A DNA stretch of 21,313 bases. Source: Proteobacteria bacterium UBA1844. GTDB lineage: Bacteria; Pseudomonadota; Gammaproteobacteria; Steroidobacterales; Woeseiaceae. Numbering within the stretch: position 1 is the first letter of the stretch; each line of letters opens with the position of its first letter. This document shows, in pieces, positions 7,883-15,369 of this stretch. The position numbers and the translations under genes are program-made. The notes under the pieces were generated by a model. The model searched no databases and was not told where the DNA came from. It worked only from the letters and a program-made list of their open reading frames with translations. The stretch is taken from assembly GCA_002338615.1 (NCBI GenBank), contig DDIS01000179.1, positions 862 through 22,174 on the forward strand, given 5' to 3'.

Positions 7883-8239
7883 ATGACGCCAACAGAAATA
7901 AAACTGCGCAAGACCTCCCGCCTGCTCGTCATTACATTCGACGACGGCGCCACCTTCGAGTACCCGTTCGAGTACCTGCGAGTCCATTCGCCGAGTGCGG
8001 AGGTCAAAGGCCACGGCCCCGGACAGGGACGCCTGCAGACAGGCAAGGAAGCGGTCGTGATCTCGTCCATTGAGCCCGTCGGGCATTACGCGGTACGGCT
8101 GGTGTTTGACGATGGCCACAATACCGGCCTTTATACCTGGGATTATCTGCGGGAACTTGGCGACAAGCAGAGCGCCAACTGGCGCTCTTACCTCGACCGC
8201 CTGCAAGCAGCAGGGTATGCTCGCCACAAAACCGAGTAG
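7883..8239 (+). CDS. DUF971 / GBBH-like N-terminal domain protein
   Basis: 118 residues covering one small beta-rich domain: LRKTSRLLVITFDDGATFEYPFEYLRVHSPSAE near the start and AVRLVFDDGHNTGLYTWDYLRELG near residue 86. This is the DUF971 domain, also found at the N-terminus of gamma-butyrobetaine hydroxylase and fused to some iron-sulphur carriers. The stand-alone form lies between hslU and ubiE in many gammaproteobacteria; its function is not established. An upstream ATG (7865) with a much better Shine-Dalgarno is in the same frame but hits TAA after four codons, so the gene starts at 7883. That arrangement could limit or couple its translation (see findings). Confidence 0.85.
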   Translation: MTPTEIKLRKTSRLLVITFDDGATFEYPFEYLRVHSPSAEVKGHGPGQGRLQTGKEAVVISSIEPVGHYAVRLVFDDGHNTGLYTWDYLRELGDKQSANWRSYLDRLQAAGYARHKTE

Positions 8240-8248
8240 CCACCCGCC

Positions 8249-9007
8249 ATGCCAGAAAACAAGCCAGCAGCCGAAGAAACGCATTTCGGCTACCAGACCG
8301 TGCCGGTCGAGGAAAAAGCGGACCTCGTCAGGGGTGTCTTCGATTCGGTTGCATCGAAATACGACCTCATGAACGACCTGATGTCGGGTGGGCTGCATCG
8401 CATCTGGAAACGATTTACGATCGGCGCGGCGATGGTTCGGCCTGGGCACCGCGTACTCGATCTCGCTGGTGGCACGGGGGATCTGTGCCGAACCTTTGCC
8501 CGCCAGGTCGGCACGACGGGCGAAGTGGTGCTCGCGGATATCAACCATGCGATGCTCGAGCAGGGCCGGCGTCGGCTCGTGGATGCTGGTGTTGCTGGCA
8601 ATTTGTCCATCGTGCAGGCCGATGCGGAGAATCTGCCGTTTGCGGATGCGAGCTTCGATCGCGTCACCATGGCCTTCGGCCTTCGGAACGTAACCAACAA
8701 GGAAGCCGCGCTCGAATCCATCTACCGGGTCCTGAAACCGGCGGGCAAAGCATTGATCCTCGAATTCTCAAGACCCATGGAGGCTCTCAAACCGGTCTAC
8801 GATTTGTATTCGTTCAAGGTCCTGCCCGTCCTTGGCAAAATTATCGCGCAAGACGCCGACAGCTATCGGTACCTTGCGGAATCAATCCGTATGCACCCCG
8901 ATCAGGACAGCCTGAAGGACATGATGCAGGCAGCGGGATTCGAGCGATGCCATTATCACAACCTGTCCGGCGGTATCGTTGCGCTTCACACCGCGTATCG
9001 AGTGTAG
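8249..9007 (+). CDS. ubiE: Ubiquinone/menaquinone C-methyltransferase UbiE
   Basis: 252 residues, matching the family. It is a class I SAM-dependent methyltransferase acting on the demethylated benzoquinol ring in ubiquinone synthesis, or on demethylmenaquinone. The N-terminal [43 protein letters not shown] region (about 13-55) is characteristic, followed by the SAM site [11 protein letters not shown] (69-79), ADINHAML (96-103), QADAENLPF (about 123-131), the MAFGLRNV signature and ILEFSRP. It starts 9 nt after the DUF971 stop and leads into ubiJ and ubiB, the usual ubiE-ubiJ-ubiB block. Confidence 0.97.
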   Translation: MPENKPAAEETHFGYQTVPVEEKADLVRGVFDSVASKYDLMNDLMSGGLHRIWKRFTIGAAMVRPGHRVLDLAGGTGDLCRTFARQVGTTGEVVLADINHAMLEQGRRRLVDAGVAGNLSIVQADAENLPFADASFDRVTMAFGLRNVTNKEAALESIYRVLKPAGKALILEFSRPMEALKPVYDLYSFKVLPVLGKIIAQDADSYRYLAESIRMHPDQDSLKDMMQAAGFERCHYHNLSGGIVALHTAYRV

Positions 9008-9027
9008 GTTCCCGGAGAAAAAGCGTT

Positions 9028-9639
9028 GTGAATGCTCTTGAAAACCTGTTGCGGCCCGTCGCAAGACTTTTGAACCGCAATATCGCGGCGACGACGCCGG
9101 CACGCGAGCTATGCGCGCAACTTGACGGCACGATAGCCGCGGTTCGTGTCAGCGACACGGGCCTGGCCATGTATTTTCACATCCACAGCGATGCGGTCGA
9201 ACTCAGGACGAGCACTGACAAGGATCCGGATATTGCCATCAGTGGCTCCCTGCTCACGCTTCTGCGAACTGCGCAGGGGGGCGGCGAGGAAGCTATACGC
9301 GACGGAAGCTTGCAGTTGCTTGGCGATGCGGAGCGTGCGCAGGCGTTTCAGAAGCTGCTTGGCTATGCGCGCCCCGACGTCGAGGAAGAGTTGTCATCGG
9401 TGATTGGCGACGCCGCGGCCCATACCGTCGGTCGCATGTCACGTGGCTTTGGCCGTTGGGCACGCGATGCACGGAAAATCATGGGGGCCAATGTCCGCGA
9501 ATACCTGCAGGAAGAGAGCCGCGATGTCCCTACCCGCTACGAAGTCGAACGCTTTGCGCGGCGAGTCGGCACGCTGCGCGATGACGTTGAACGCTTCGCC
9601 GCGCGCCTCGACCTGCTCGAAAACAGTCGCTCTGCATGA
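9028..9639 (+). CDS. ubiJ: Ubiquinone biosynthesis accessory factor UbiJ (SCP2 domain)
   Basis: 203 residues from GTG 9028, chosen because GGAG lies 10 nt upstream and the length then matches E. coli UbiJ (about 201). The N-terminal half is an SCP2-like lipid-binding domain: NALENLLRPVARLLNRNI, then VRVSDTGLAMYFHIHSDAVEL and DPDIAISGSLLTLL, then DGSLQLLGDAERAQAFQKLL. The C-terminal half is helical and ends in a heptad-like segment (YEVERFARRVGTLRDDVERFAARLDLLE). UbiJ binds polyprenyl intermediates and works with UbiK and the soluble Ubi hydroxylase/methylase complex. It overlaps ubiB by ATGA (9636-9639), which suggests coupled translation. Confidence 0.92.
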   Translation: MNALENLLRPVARLLNRNIAATTPARELCAQLDGTIAAVRVSDTGLAMYFHIHSDAVELRTSTDKDPDIAISGSLLTLLRTAQGGGEEAIRDGSLQLLGDAERAQAFQKLLGYARPDVEEELSSVIGDAAAHTVGRMSRGFGRWARDARKIMGANVREYLQEESRDVPTRYEVERFARRVGTLRDDVERFAARLDLLENSRSA

Positions 9640-11198
9640 CGAGCAGGCGCACTTTGTTGCGGATGCTGCGCATCCAGCGAGTACTCGTTAAATACGGGCT
9701 CGATGACATTATCAGCGCAACCCATTTACTGCGGCCCATGCGCTTTCTGTTCCTGCTCTCGCCACGGCGTCGGGACCAGGATGCGCCACGCGGCGAACGG
9801 ATTCGACTCGCGCTCGAGGAGCTTGGGCCAATTTTCGTCAAATTCGGCCAGACGCTCTCAACGCGTCGCGACCTGTTGCCACACGATATCGCCGATGAAC
9901 TCGCGAAATTGCAGGACGCGGTGCCACCCTTTCCCACGGTACAAGTCATCGAGATCCTCGAGCAGGCGTACGGCAAGCCGGTCGACGAAGTATTCAAACG
10001 ATTTGATCGCGAGCCGCTGGCTGCGGCATCGATTGCCCAGGTGCACACGGCAGAGTTACCCGGCGGCGCGGACGTCATCATCAAGGTACTGCGCCCCGGC
10101 GTGCAGCAACAGGTCGAGCAGGATCTCGACGTTCTGCGGACTCTGGCACGCCTCGCCGCTAAATACTGGGAGCACGGCAAACGCCTGAAACCGGAAGAAG
10201 TCGTTGCCGAGTATGAAGCGACCATCATCGACGAACTCGATCTCATGCGCGAAGCGGCCAACAGCGCGCAGCTGAAACGCAATTTCCAGGGCTCCGACAA
10301 GCTTTATGTACCGGACATTTACTGGGAATACTGTCGACCCGAGGTACTGGTGCAGGAACGCATCTTCGGTACCCCTATCAGCAACATGGATGCGTTGCGG
10401 GCTGCCGGGACCAATATCCAGCTACTCGCCGAGAACGGCGTGGAAATTTTCTTCACCCAGGTATTCCGGCACAATTTTTTTCACGCCGACATGCATCCCG
10501 GCAATATTTTTGTCCTCCACACCGACCCGCTCAAACCCAAGTACGCCGCCGTCGATTTTGGCATCGTTGGTACCTTGAGCCCGAGCGACCAGCGTTATCT
10601 CGCGGAGAACTTCCTCGCGTTTTTCGATCGCGACTACCACCGGATAGCCAAGCTGCATCTCGATTCCGGGTGGGTACCCGCAGGCACTCGGATTGACCAG
10701 CTCGAGTCCGCGGTACGCACCGTGTGCGAACCAATCTTCAACAAGCCGCTCGCCGAAATTTCCTTTGCCCAGGTGTTGCTGCGCCTGTTCCGGGTAGCAC
10801 AACGCTTCAATGTGGAAATCCAGCCGCAAATGATCCTGCTGCACAAAACCTTGTTCAATATCGAAGGACTCGGCCGTGAGTTGTATCCACAGCTCGATCT
10901 CTGGAAAACGGCGCATCCGGTGATGAAACAATGGATGCAGGATCGTGTCGGGCCAAAAGCGATGATGCGCGATATCCGCGACAACCTGCCACATATTCGC
11001 GAAGCCCTGCGCGACCTTCCGGGCGCGATACATCGACTTGCCGCGCAATCGGCACAAGGCAATGTCAGCGTCACGATAAAATCACAAGAGCTGCAGCAAC
11101 TGCGACTCGAACTGGCACGGCAGCGCAAACAACGCCTCTGGCTGGCAATCATTGCAGGCCTGGCCATCGCCGCTACCTTGCTATTGGCCTTGCGCTGA
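9636..11198 (+). CDS. ubiB: UbiB, ABC1/ADCK/UbiB-family atypical kinase-like protein
   Basis: 520 residues. The kinase-like fold is visible with the family's own motifs: the N-terminal KxGQ extension (VKFGQTLSTRRDLLP, K69-Q72), the Ala-rich loop AAASIAQVH (129-137) replacing the usual Gly-rich loop, the ATP lysine K150 (VIIKVLRPG), ERIFGTPIS (241-249), the catalytic-loop equivalent FFHADMHPGN (281-290) and AVDFGIVG (305-312). The C-terminus carries two hydrophobic stretches (LWLAIIAGLAIAATLLLAL), probably the membrane anchor. UbiB supports ubiquinone synthesis, probably by ATP-dependent extraction or handling of membrane quinone precursors. In E. coli tatABC follows ubiB; here an acyltransferase gene does. 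Confidence 0.96.
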   Translation: MTSRRTLLRMLRIQRVLVKYGLDDIISATHLLRPMRFLFLLSPRRRDQDAPRGERIRLALEELGPIFVKFGQTLSTRRDLLPHDIADELAKLQDAVPPFPTVQVIEILEQAYGKPVDEVFKRFDREPLAAASIAQVHTAELPGGADVIIKVLRPGVQQQVEQDLDVLRTLARLAAKYWEHGKRLKPEEVVAEYEATIIDELDLMREAANSAQLKRNFQGSDKLYVPDIYWEYCRPEVLVQERIFGTPISNMDALRAAGTNIQLLAENGVEIFFTQVFRHNFFHADMHPGNIFVLHTDPLKPKYAAVDFGIVGTLSPSDQRYLAENFLAFFDRDYHRIAKLHLDSGWVPAGTRIDQLESAVRTVCEPIFNKPLAEISFAQVLLRLFRVAQRFNVEIQPQMILLHKTLFNIEGLGRELYPQLDLWKTAHPVMKQWMQDRVGPKAMMRDIRDNLPHIREALRDLPGAIHRLAAQSAQGNVSVTIKSQELQQLRLELARQRKQRLWLAIIAGLAIAATLLLALR

Positions 11199-11212
11199 CA
11201 AGGCACTGACCA

Positions 11213-11764
11213 GTGCTGAAGCGGGTCGCGCGTGGTTTGCTCAAACTCGGCGGTTGGACGATGGTTGGTGACATCCCGAGCGTCGACAAAGCCGTTTTCA
11301 TCGCCGCGCCACACACCTCGAACTGGGACGGCATCTGGGGCCTCGTGTACCGCGTTGCGCTCGGCCTGGATGCACATTTCTTTGCCAAAAAGGACCTGTT
11401 CTGGTTCCCACTCGGTTCTGTCTTGAGTGCGCTCGGCGGCATACCGTTGGATCGCAAGCGACCAGGCTCGGCGGTACAGACAGCCATTGACGCATTCGCC
11501 AGCCACGAGCATTTTTTTTTCGCGCTGGCGCCCGAGGGTACACGCAGCTTCAGGCCAAAGTGGCGATCCGGTTTCTATCGCATTGCACGCGAGGCCAACG
11601 TGCCGCTGGTGCTCGGCTTCTTTGACTATGGCAAGAAGCGCCTTGGATTGGGCCCCGTGATCACGCTAAGCGGTGACGTGGAGCAGGACATGGCGCGTAT
11701 CCGCGAATTCTACGCGGGCGTCGAAGGACGCCGGCCGGAAAATACCGGCCCGGTGCGCATTTGA
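11213..11764 (+). CDS. Small lysophospholipid acyltransferase (PlsC-like, HX4D family)
   Basis: 183 residues from GTG 11213, with AAGG 9 nt upstream and 14 nt after ubiB. Motif I is H34TSNWD39, motif II is around FPLGSVLSALGGIPLDR (65-81), motif III is PEGTRS (107-112) and motif IV is VPLVLGFFDY (130-139). These are the acyltransferase block motifs, but the protein is shorter than PlsC (about 240) and lacks an N-terminal membrane helix. It fits the compact lysophospholipid acyltransferase-like group. The donor and acceptor are unknown; phospholipid remodelling near the membrane quinone machinery is only a guess. A run of nine T bases (11512-11520) encodes part of HFFFA. A REP-like cluster starts 2 nt beyond the stop. 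Confidence 0.85.
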   Translation: MLKRVARGLLKLGGWTMVGDIPSVDKAVFIAAPHTSNWDGIWGLVYRVALGLDAHFFAKKDLFWFPLGSVLSALGGIPLDRKRPGSAVQTAIDAFASHEHFFFALAPEGTRSFRPKWRSGFYRIAREANVPLVLGFFDYGKKRLGLGPVITLSGDVEQDMARIREFYAGVEGRRPENTGPVRI

Positions 11765-11766
11765 TA

Positions 11767-11787
11767 ATCACGGCTGGAAGCCGCGAT
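11767..11787. repeat. REP-like hairpin unit lacking the GTAGGAGC head; possible transcript end for the ubi operon
   Basis: A short palindrome starts 2 nt after the acyltransferase stop: CGGCT (11771-11775) pairs with AGCCG (11779-11783) around a GGA loop, extended by ATC (11767-11769) and GAT (11785-11787). The GCCGCGAT end matches the neighbouring REP units. No T-run follows, so it could stabilise the mRNA 3' end but is not a canonical intrinsic terminator. Confidence 0.55.
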
Positions 11788-11798
11788 CCGGGATCGCA

Positions 11799-11824
11799 AT
11801 CGCGCCGGGGACGGCGCTCCTACG
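11799..11824 (-). repeat. REP-like palindromic repeat (inverted copy)
   Basis: It reads ATCGCGCCGG...GCGCTCCTACG on the plus strand, so the GTAGGAGC head points to the minus strand. The inner bases form a GCGCC/GGCGC hairpin. It is head-to-head with the unit at 11837, giving a paired, BIME-like arrangement. Confidence 0.75.
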
Positions 11825-11836
11825 CGTCTCGCCGGC

Positions 11837-11861
11837 CGTAGGAGCGGCATCTTGCCGCGAT
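11837..11861 (+). repeat. REP-like palindromic repeat (direct copy 1)
   Basis: The unit begins CGTAGGAGCGGCATC and ends TTGCCGCGAT, with a GCGGCA/TGCCGC hairpin. It differs from the copy at 11883 by one base (CTTGCC versus CCTGCC) and shares its GTAGGAGC head with the inverted copy. Confidence 0.85.
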
Positions 11862-11882
11862 ACCCCGGCCCACCGCGCAACC

Positions 11883-11907
11883 CGTAGGAGCGGCATCCTG
11901 CCGCGAT
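11883..11907 (+). repeat. REP-like palindromic repeat (direct copy 2)
   Basis: The unit begins CGTAGGAGCGGCATC and ends CTGCCGCGAT. It is 24/25 identical to the copy 46 nt upstream and lies 14 nt beyond the stop codon of the convergent receptor gene. The GTAGGAGCG head plus CGCGAT tail is the REP layout known from pseudomonads and xanthomonads, where such units are moved by RAYT transposases encoded elsewhere. Confidence 0.85.
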
Positions 11908-11921
11908 CAATCCCGCAAGCG

Positions 11922-14189
11922 CTACTGGTATTGCCAGGCGACCTCGAGACCCATCGTGCGGCCCTTCTGCATTGGTCCTGCCGTATACAAACCGGCGATT
12001 GACGTCAGGTTGCCCCAGTTTGCTTCGTCACCGAGATTCTTGCCGTACAGGGACACGCGCCAGGAATCATCGGGTGAGTACCAGTTAAGAGCAGCATTGG
12101 TACGCGTCTGATCATCGAACAGCTCGGTGTTGGAGTCATTGTACGGATGCCCTTCACGGTACGCATAATTACCCGTAAAGTTGAGCAGGCCGGCCGACCC
12201 CATCGGCAGGTCCCAGGAAAAACCCACATTGTAGTTAACCGGCGCGAGGCGCGGCAGCTCGGGACCAATAATCGTAGTGCCGTAGGCTGCGGTCAGCTGC
12301 AGGACCAGGGGCGTGTAGCTATCATACTCACCGTCCTGCCAGCCGCCCGAGGCAAACAACGACAGGTTGTTGATCGGGGCCCACACAAAATCAAGCTCTA
12401 CGCCCTTGATCGTGACATCGCCCGCGTTGAGCGTCGCCTGCAGCACGATGACATCGGGATCGCCGACGTTCAGTTCACGCTGCATATCAGTGATGTCGTT
12501 GTAAAACGCCGAAATATTAAGACGCATGCGACCATCCGCAAGATCGGACTTGAAGCCTATTTCGTAGGTGTCGCTTTCTTCCTCCCTGGTCGGGCCGGGT
12601 GGAATGAGATTCGGCTTGGCGTTTCGGAAGTTAAAGCCACCGGAACGGAAACCTTTGGACCAGAAAGCAAACAGCTGCGCATCGTCGTTGAGATTCCACT
12701 GGATACCCAATTTCGGCGTCAGGTTGTCCCAGTCACCCTTAAGGTCGTCGAACGTACAATCGAAGTTGATGTTGTCTGTACAGGTGCCGGTGATGATCTG
12801 GGCGGATTTTCTCTCTTCCGTATAACGCAGGCCGGCCGACAATGTGAACGCTTCGTTGAGGTAGAAGTCGTTGTTCCAGAACACACCGAAATTACGGGTG
12901 GTCATGTCGCCACCGAGCGCGCGCTGCAAGTTGACGCCAAAAGGTGGCGGCCCGAGTGGGGGAGGCAACCAGATATAGCGCGCTTCCCGGTAGTACACGT
13001 CCTGCTCAAACCAGTACAGGCCGAGTGTTGCTGACCAGTTGTCGGTGAAATTACCGGACCAGCGCAGTTCGTCACTGATCTGGTCCTGCTGCGTATCACC
13101 CGGCGCCGAGAAAATCGGATTAGCGGTGCCGTCGATATCCGCCGCAGACTGGGCATCGACTTCGCGCCAGCCAAGGATATTGGTCAGCGTACCACCGTAG
13201 ATTTCATCGACATTGGTTTCGAGCACGGCCTGGCTCCAGGTAATGTCGGTGAAGCCGATCTCATCCGCTGTCGTCGTAAATTCATCTTCCAGCCCGGCAC
13301 GCTGTGTCGTGACATTGGTCCACACCGCACCATCACCTTCGGACCTGCCGCCCTCGACAATCAGGGTCCACCGCTGTGTGTCGGATGGTGTGTACAGGAA
13401 GCTGGGGCGGATGATGGTTGTGTCGAACTTGCCAACCTTGCTGCGTGTGGCGGCATCGATATAAAACGGCTGGAACGGATGCGGCGCAGGCAGCGCGGCA
13501 GACTGGTTGTTATTGGTGAAGTATCCCGGGTCATTGTCCATGTACATCACGACTTTGGCTGCCAGTATGTCCTCAATAAGCGGCGCCTCTATCGCTGCAG
13601 CGATATTGCTTTCATTGTCGTCGTCGTAGCCCATGCGAACCTTCGCACCGAACTCGCCCGTCGGCAGTTTGTTGCGCAAAATCACTGCACCGCCGGTTAC
13701 GTTGCGCCCGAACAGCAGGCCCTGCGGTCCGCGCAGTACCTCGACGGATTCGAGATCAAAGGTATCCACGACGACGCCATAGGTCGTGCCAAGATAGACC
13801 CCATCGACAAACACACCGACGGTCGGATCCACCGAAGGAATCGAACTATTGATACCCTGGCCGCGGATGGAGAAGTTTTGCACGCCGGGAAAGGTACCGA
13901 CTGCTTCAAGCTGTACGTTCGGCATCTGGTAACTGAGATCATCCAGTTTCTTGACGAACAGCGCTGCGAGTTGATCGGCGCCATAGGCAGTCAGCGCAAT
14001 AGGCACATCCTGCGCCACTTCTGCATCACTGCGCTTGCGTGCGACGGTAACAATTTCTTCGAGCATCGCGCCCGACTTACCCGCCTGTGCCGTCGCAGCC
14101 TGGGGTTGCAATAAAACCACAATGCCGAGAAGACCGCATACGGGCCAAAGTGATTTGGTCAAGCTATTGAAGAAAAACGACTTTATCAT
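11922..14189 (-). CDS. TonB-dependent outer-membrane receptor, substrate unknown
   Basis: 755 residues. The start at 14189 is chosen because it gives a proper signal peptide (MIKSFFFNSLTKSLWP, hydrophobic core GLLGIVVLL, cleavage near ATAQA at residue 36); reading back to 14393 would add unrelated sequence. A TonB-box-like segment (EEIVTVARKR, about 44-53) precedes the plug domain, which shows VPIALTAYGADQL, VDPTVGVFVDGVYLG and LESVEVLRGPQGLLFGRNVTGGAV. Beta-barrel strands follow to the C-terminus. These receptors import siderophores, cobalamin, carbohydrates or other nutrients across the outer membrane using TonB energy. No transporter, regulator or hydrolase sits beside it, so the ligand cannot be named. 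The protein ends AWQYQ, one residue beyond the usual terminal aromatic. A promoter candidate lies at 14224-14252. Confidence 0.92.
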   Translation of the reverse strand: MIKSFFFNSLTKSLWPVCGLLGIVVLLQPQAATAQAGKSGAMLEEIVTVARKRSDAEVAQDVPIALTAYGADQLAALFVKKLDDLSYQMPNVQLEAVGTFPGVQNFSIRGQGINSSIPSVDPTVGVFVDGVYLGTTYGVVVDTFDLESVEVLRGPQGLLFGRNVTGGAVILRNKLPTGEFGAKVRMGYDDDNESNIAAAIEAPLIEDILAAKVVMYMDNDPGYFTNNNQSAALPAPHPFQPFYIDAATRSKVGKFDTTIIRPSFLYTPSDTQRWTLIVEGGRSEGDGAVWTNVTTQRAGLEDEFTTTADEIGFTDITWSQAVLETNVDEIYGGTLTNILGWREVDAQSAADIDGTANPIFSAPGDTQQDQISDELRWSGNFTDNWSATLGLYWFEQDVYYREARYIWLPPPLGPPPFGVNLQRALGGDMTTRNFGVFWNNDFYLNEAFTLSAGLRYTEERKSAQIITGTCTDNINFDCTFDDLKGDWDNLTPKLGIQWNLNDDAQLFAFWSKGFRSGGFNFRNAKPNLIPPGPTREEESDTYEIGFKSDLADGRMRLNISAFYNDITDMQRELNVGDPDVIVLQATLNAGDVTIKGVELDFVWAPINNLSLFASGGWQDGEYDSYTPLVLQLTAAYGTTIIGPELPRLAPVNYNVGFSWDLPMGSAGLLNFTGNYAYREGHPYNDSNTELFDDQTRTNAALNWYSPDDSWRVSLYGKNLGDEANWGNLTSIAGLYTAGPMQKGRTMGLEVAWQYQ

Positions 14190-14223
14190 GAGGATCACCC
14201 TTATCGACGTAGCCTGTGCGCTT

Positions 14224-14252
14224 AGCATACTGTTGTAAGTACACGTCGTAAA
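14224..14252 (-). promoter_or_regulatory. Sigma-70-like promoter candidate for the TonB-dependent receptor
   Basis: On the minus strand, TTTACG (14247-14252, 4 of 6 to the -35 consensus) and TATGCT (14224-14229, 4 of 6 to the -10 consensus) are separated by exactly 17 nt. They lie 35 nt upstream of the chosen ATG at 14189, in the spacer shared with divergent trmB. I saw no obvious Fur box. Confidence 0.4.
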
Positions 14253-14285
14253 ACATTTTTTCGCGAACCTGAAGGCATTGTTCAG

Positions 14286-15011
14286 ATGGAAAAAGAATCC
14301 GACCCCGCGCGACGTTCGATTCGAAGCTTCGTGCGGCGCGCAGGCCGCCTTACGCCGTCGCAAAAAAAGGCGCTCGCCGAATTGTGGCCGCAATTTGGCA
14401 TCGACTTCGATAGCAGGCTACTCGACCTCGACGCGTTGTTTGCAAGGCGCGCACCACGAACCCTCGAAATTGGTTTCGGCAACGGCGATACCCTGGTGCA
14501 ACAGGCAGCCGCGCGTCCTTTGCATGATTTTTTGGGCATTGAAGTGCACGAACCCGGCGTCGGCCATTTCCTGCTCCGGATTCGCGCTGCCGGAATCACT
14601 AACCTGCGCCTGATCCGGCACGATGCTATGGAAGTGCTGGCGCAGCAAATTCGCGGCAGTTCGATCGACCGCATCAATCTGTATTTTCCCGACCCCTGGC
14701 CGAAGAAACGGCATCACAAGCGCCGCATCGTGTCGGCATCTTTTCTGGATTTGTGCGCGCACGCGCTGTGCGCCGGCGGAAGCTTGCATATTGCGACCGA
14801 CTGGGACAACTATGCCGAGTACATTGACGAGTCGCTGGCCGCCCATCCGGATTTTGTATTGGCCGATGCGCGCACCCATGCCGGCGATCAACCGCTGGAC
14901 CGACCACGCACCAAGTTCGAACAGCGCGGCTTGTTGCGCGGTCACCAAATTCATGACTGGATCTTTATTTGCGAGAAACAGGTGGAGCCACTTGCACTAT
15001 CCGGAACGTGA
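14286..15011 (+). CDS. trmB: tRNA (guanine-N7-)-methyltransferase TrmB
   Basis: 241 residues, a normal length. It methylates G46 in the tRNA variable loop using SAM. Motifs in order: LEIGFGNGDTL (60-70, SAM site), GIEVHEPGVG (84-93), LYFPDPWPKKRHHKRR (132-147, the family signature), ATDWDNYAEY (170-179), RPRTKFEQRG (207-216, the catalytic/tRNA region). The N-terminus is a basic tail (RRSIRSFVRRAGRLT) typical of the family. GAAGG precedes the ATG by roughly 10 nt. It is divergent from the TonB-dependent receptor. Confidence 0.96.
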   Translation: MEKESDPARRSIRSFVRRAGRLTPSQKKALAELWPQFGIDFDSRLLDLDALFARRAPRTLEIGFGNGDTLVQQAAARPLHDFLGIEVHEPGVGHFLLRIRAAGITNLRLIRHDAMEVLAQQIRGSSIDRINLYFPDPWPKKRHHKRRIVSASFLDLCAHALCAGGSLHIATDWDNYAEYIDESLAAHPDFVLADARTHAGDQPLDRPRTKFEQRGLLRGHQIHDWIFICEKQVEPLALSGT

Positions 15012-15019
15012 TCTATAAC
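14992..15019 (+). promoter_or_regulatory. Promoter candidate for the DUF6763-like gene
   Basis: TTGCAC (14992-14997) and TATAAC (15014-15019, 5 of 6 to the -10 consensus) are 16 nt apart, ending 44 nt before the GTG start. The element overlaps the last codons of trmB, so the small downstream gene may have its own transcript as well as readthrough from trmB. Confidence 0.4.
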
Positions 15020-15063
15020 TAAGGTATGGGTAACAACATAATCAAGCAAAGGAGCGCAACAAC

Positions 15064-15354
15064 GTGGCTTTACCGTATCCGGTAATCGGGCAATGGTTTC
15101 GTCGCCCGGGTGGAACCTTGTTTGAGGTCGTCGCAATCGACGAAGACTCGCGCACGGTCGAAATTCAACAATTCGACGGGACTATCGATGAACTTGATAT
15201 CGAGCGATGGCCCGATCTGCTGCTTGCCGAAGCCAATGCTCCCGAAGACTGGTCAGGCTCGGTCGATATGGAACCTGATGACTTCAGCAACGGCAACAAT
15301 AACGACCTGCCGAATGGTTATCACGATCCGCTCGCGTTTCTGGACAGAATCTAG
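15064..15354 (+). CDS. Small acidic DUF6763-like protein
   Basis: 96 residues from a GTG with an excellent Shine-Dalgarno (AAGGAG, 15049-15054, 9 nt spacing), which fixes the start. The protein is acidic, with a conserved front half: YPVIGQWFRRPGGTLFEVVAIDED, EIQQFDGTIDELDIERW, then EDWSGS. This pattern (a small SH3- or Tudor-like beta domain followed by PEDWSGS) matches what I recall as DUF6763, found mostly in gammaproteobacteria; the family name is from memory. The tail is Asn/Asp-rich and probably disordered. No function is known. It is convergent with the Rieske gene, 15 nt away. Confidence 0.8.
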   Translation: MALPYPVIGQWFRRPGGTLFEVVAIDEDSRTVEIQQFDGTIDELDIERWPDLLLAEANAPEDWSGSVDMEPDDFSNGNNNDLPNGYHDPLAFLDRI

Positions 15355-15369
15355 CGTTCGCACGTGACG

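Noticed and set aside
12147..13034. 295-codon open frame on the plus strand inside the TonB receptor region
   Set aside because: It is antisense to a well-supported receptor, has no recognisable domain, and its composition is that of a GC-rich reverse-frame shadow.
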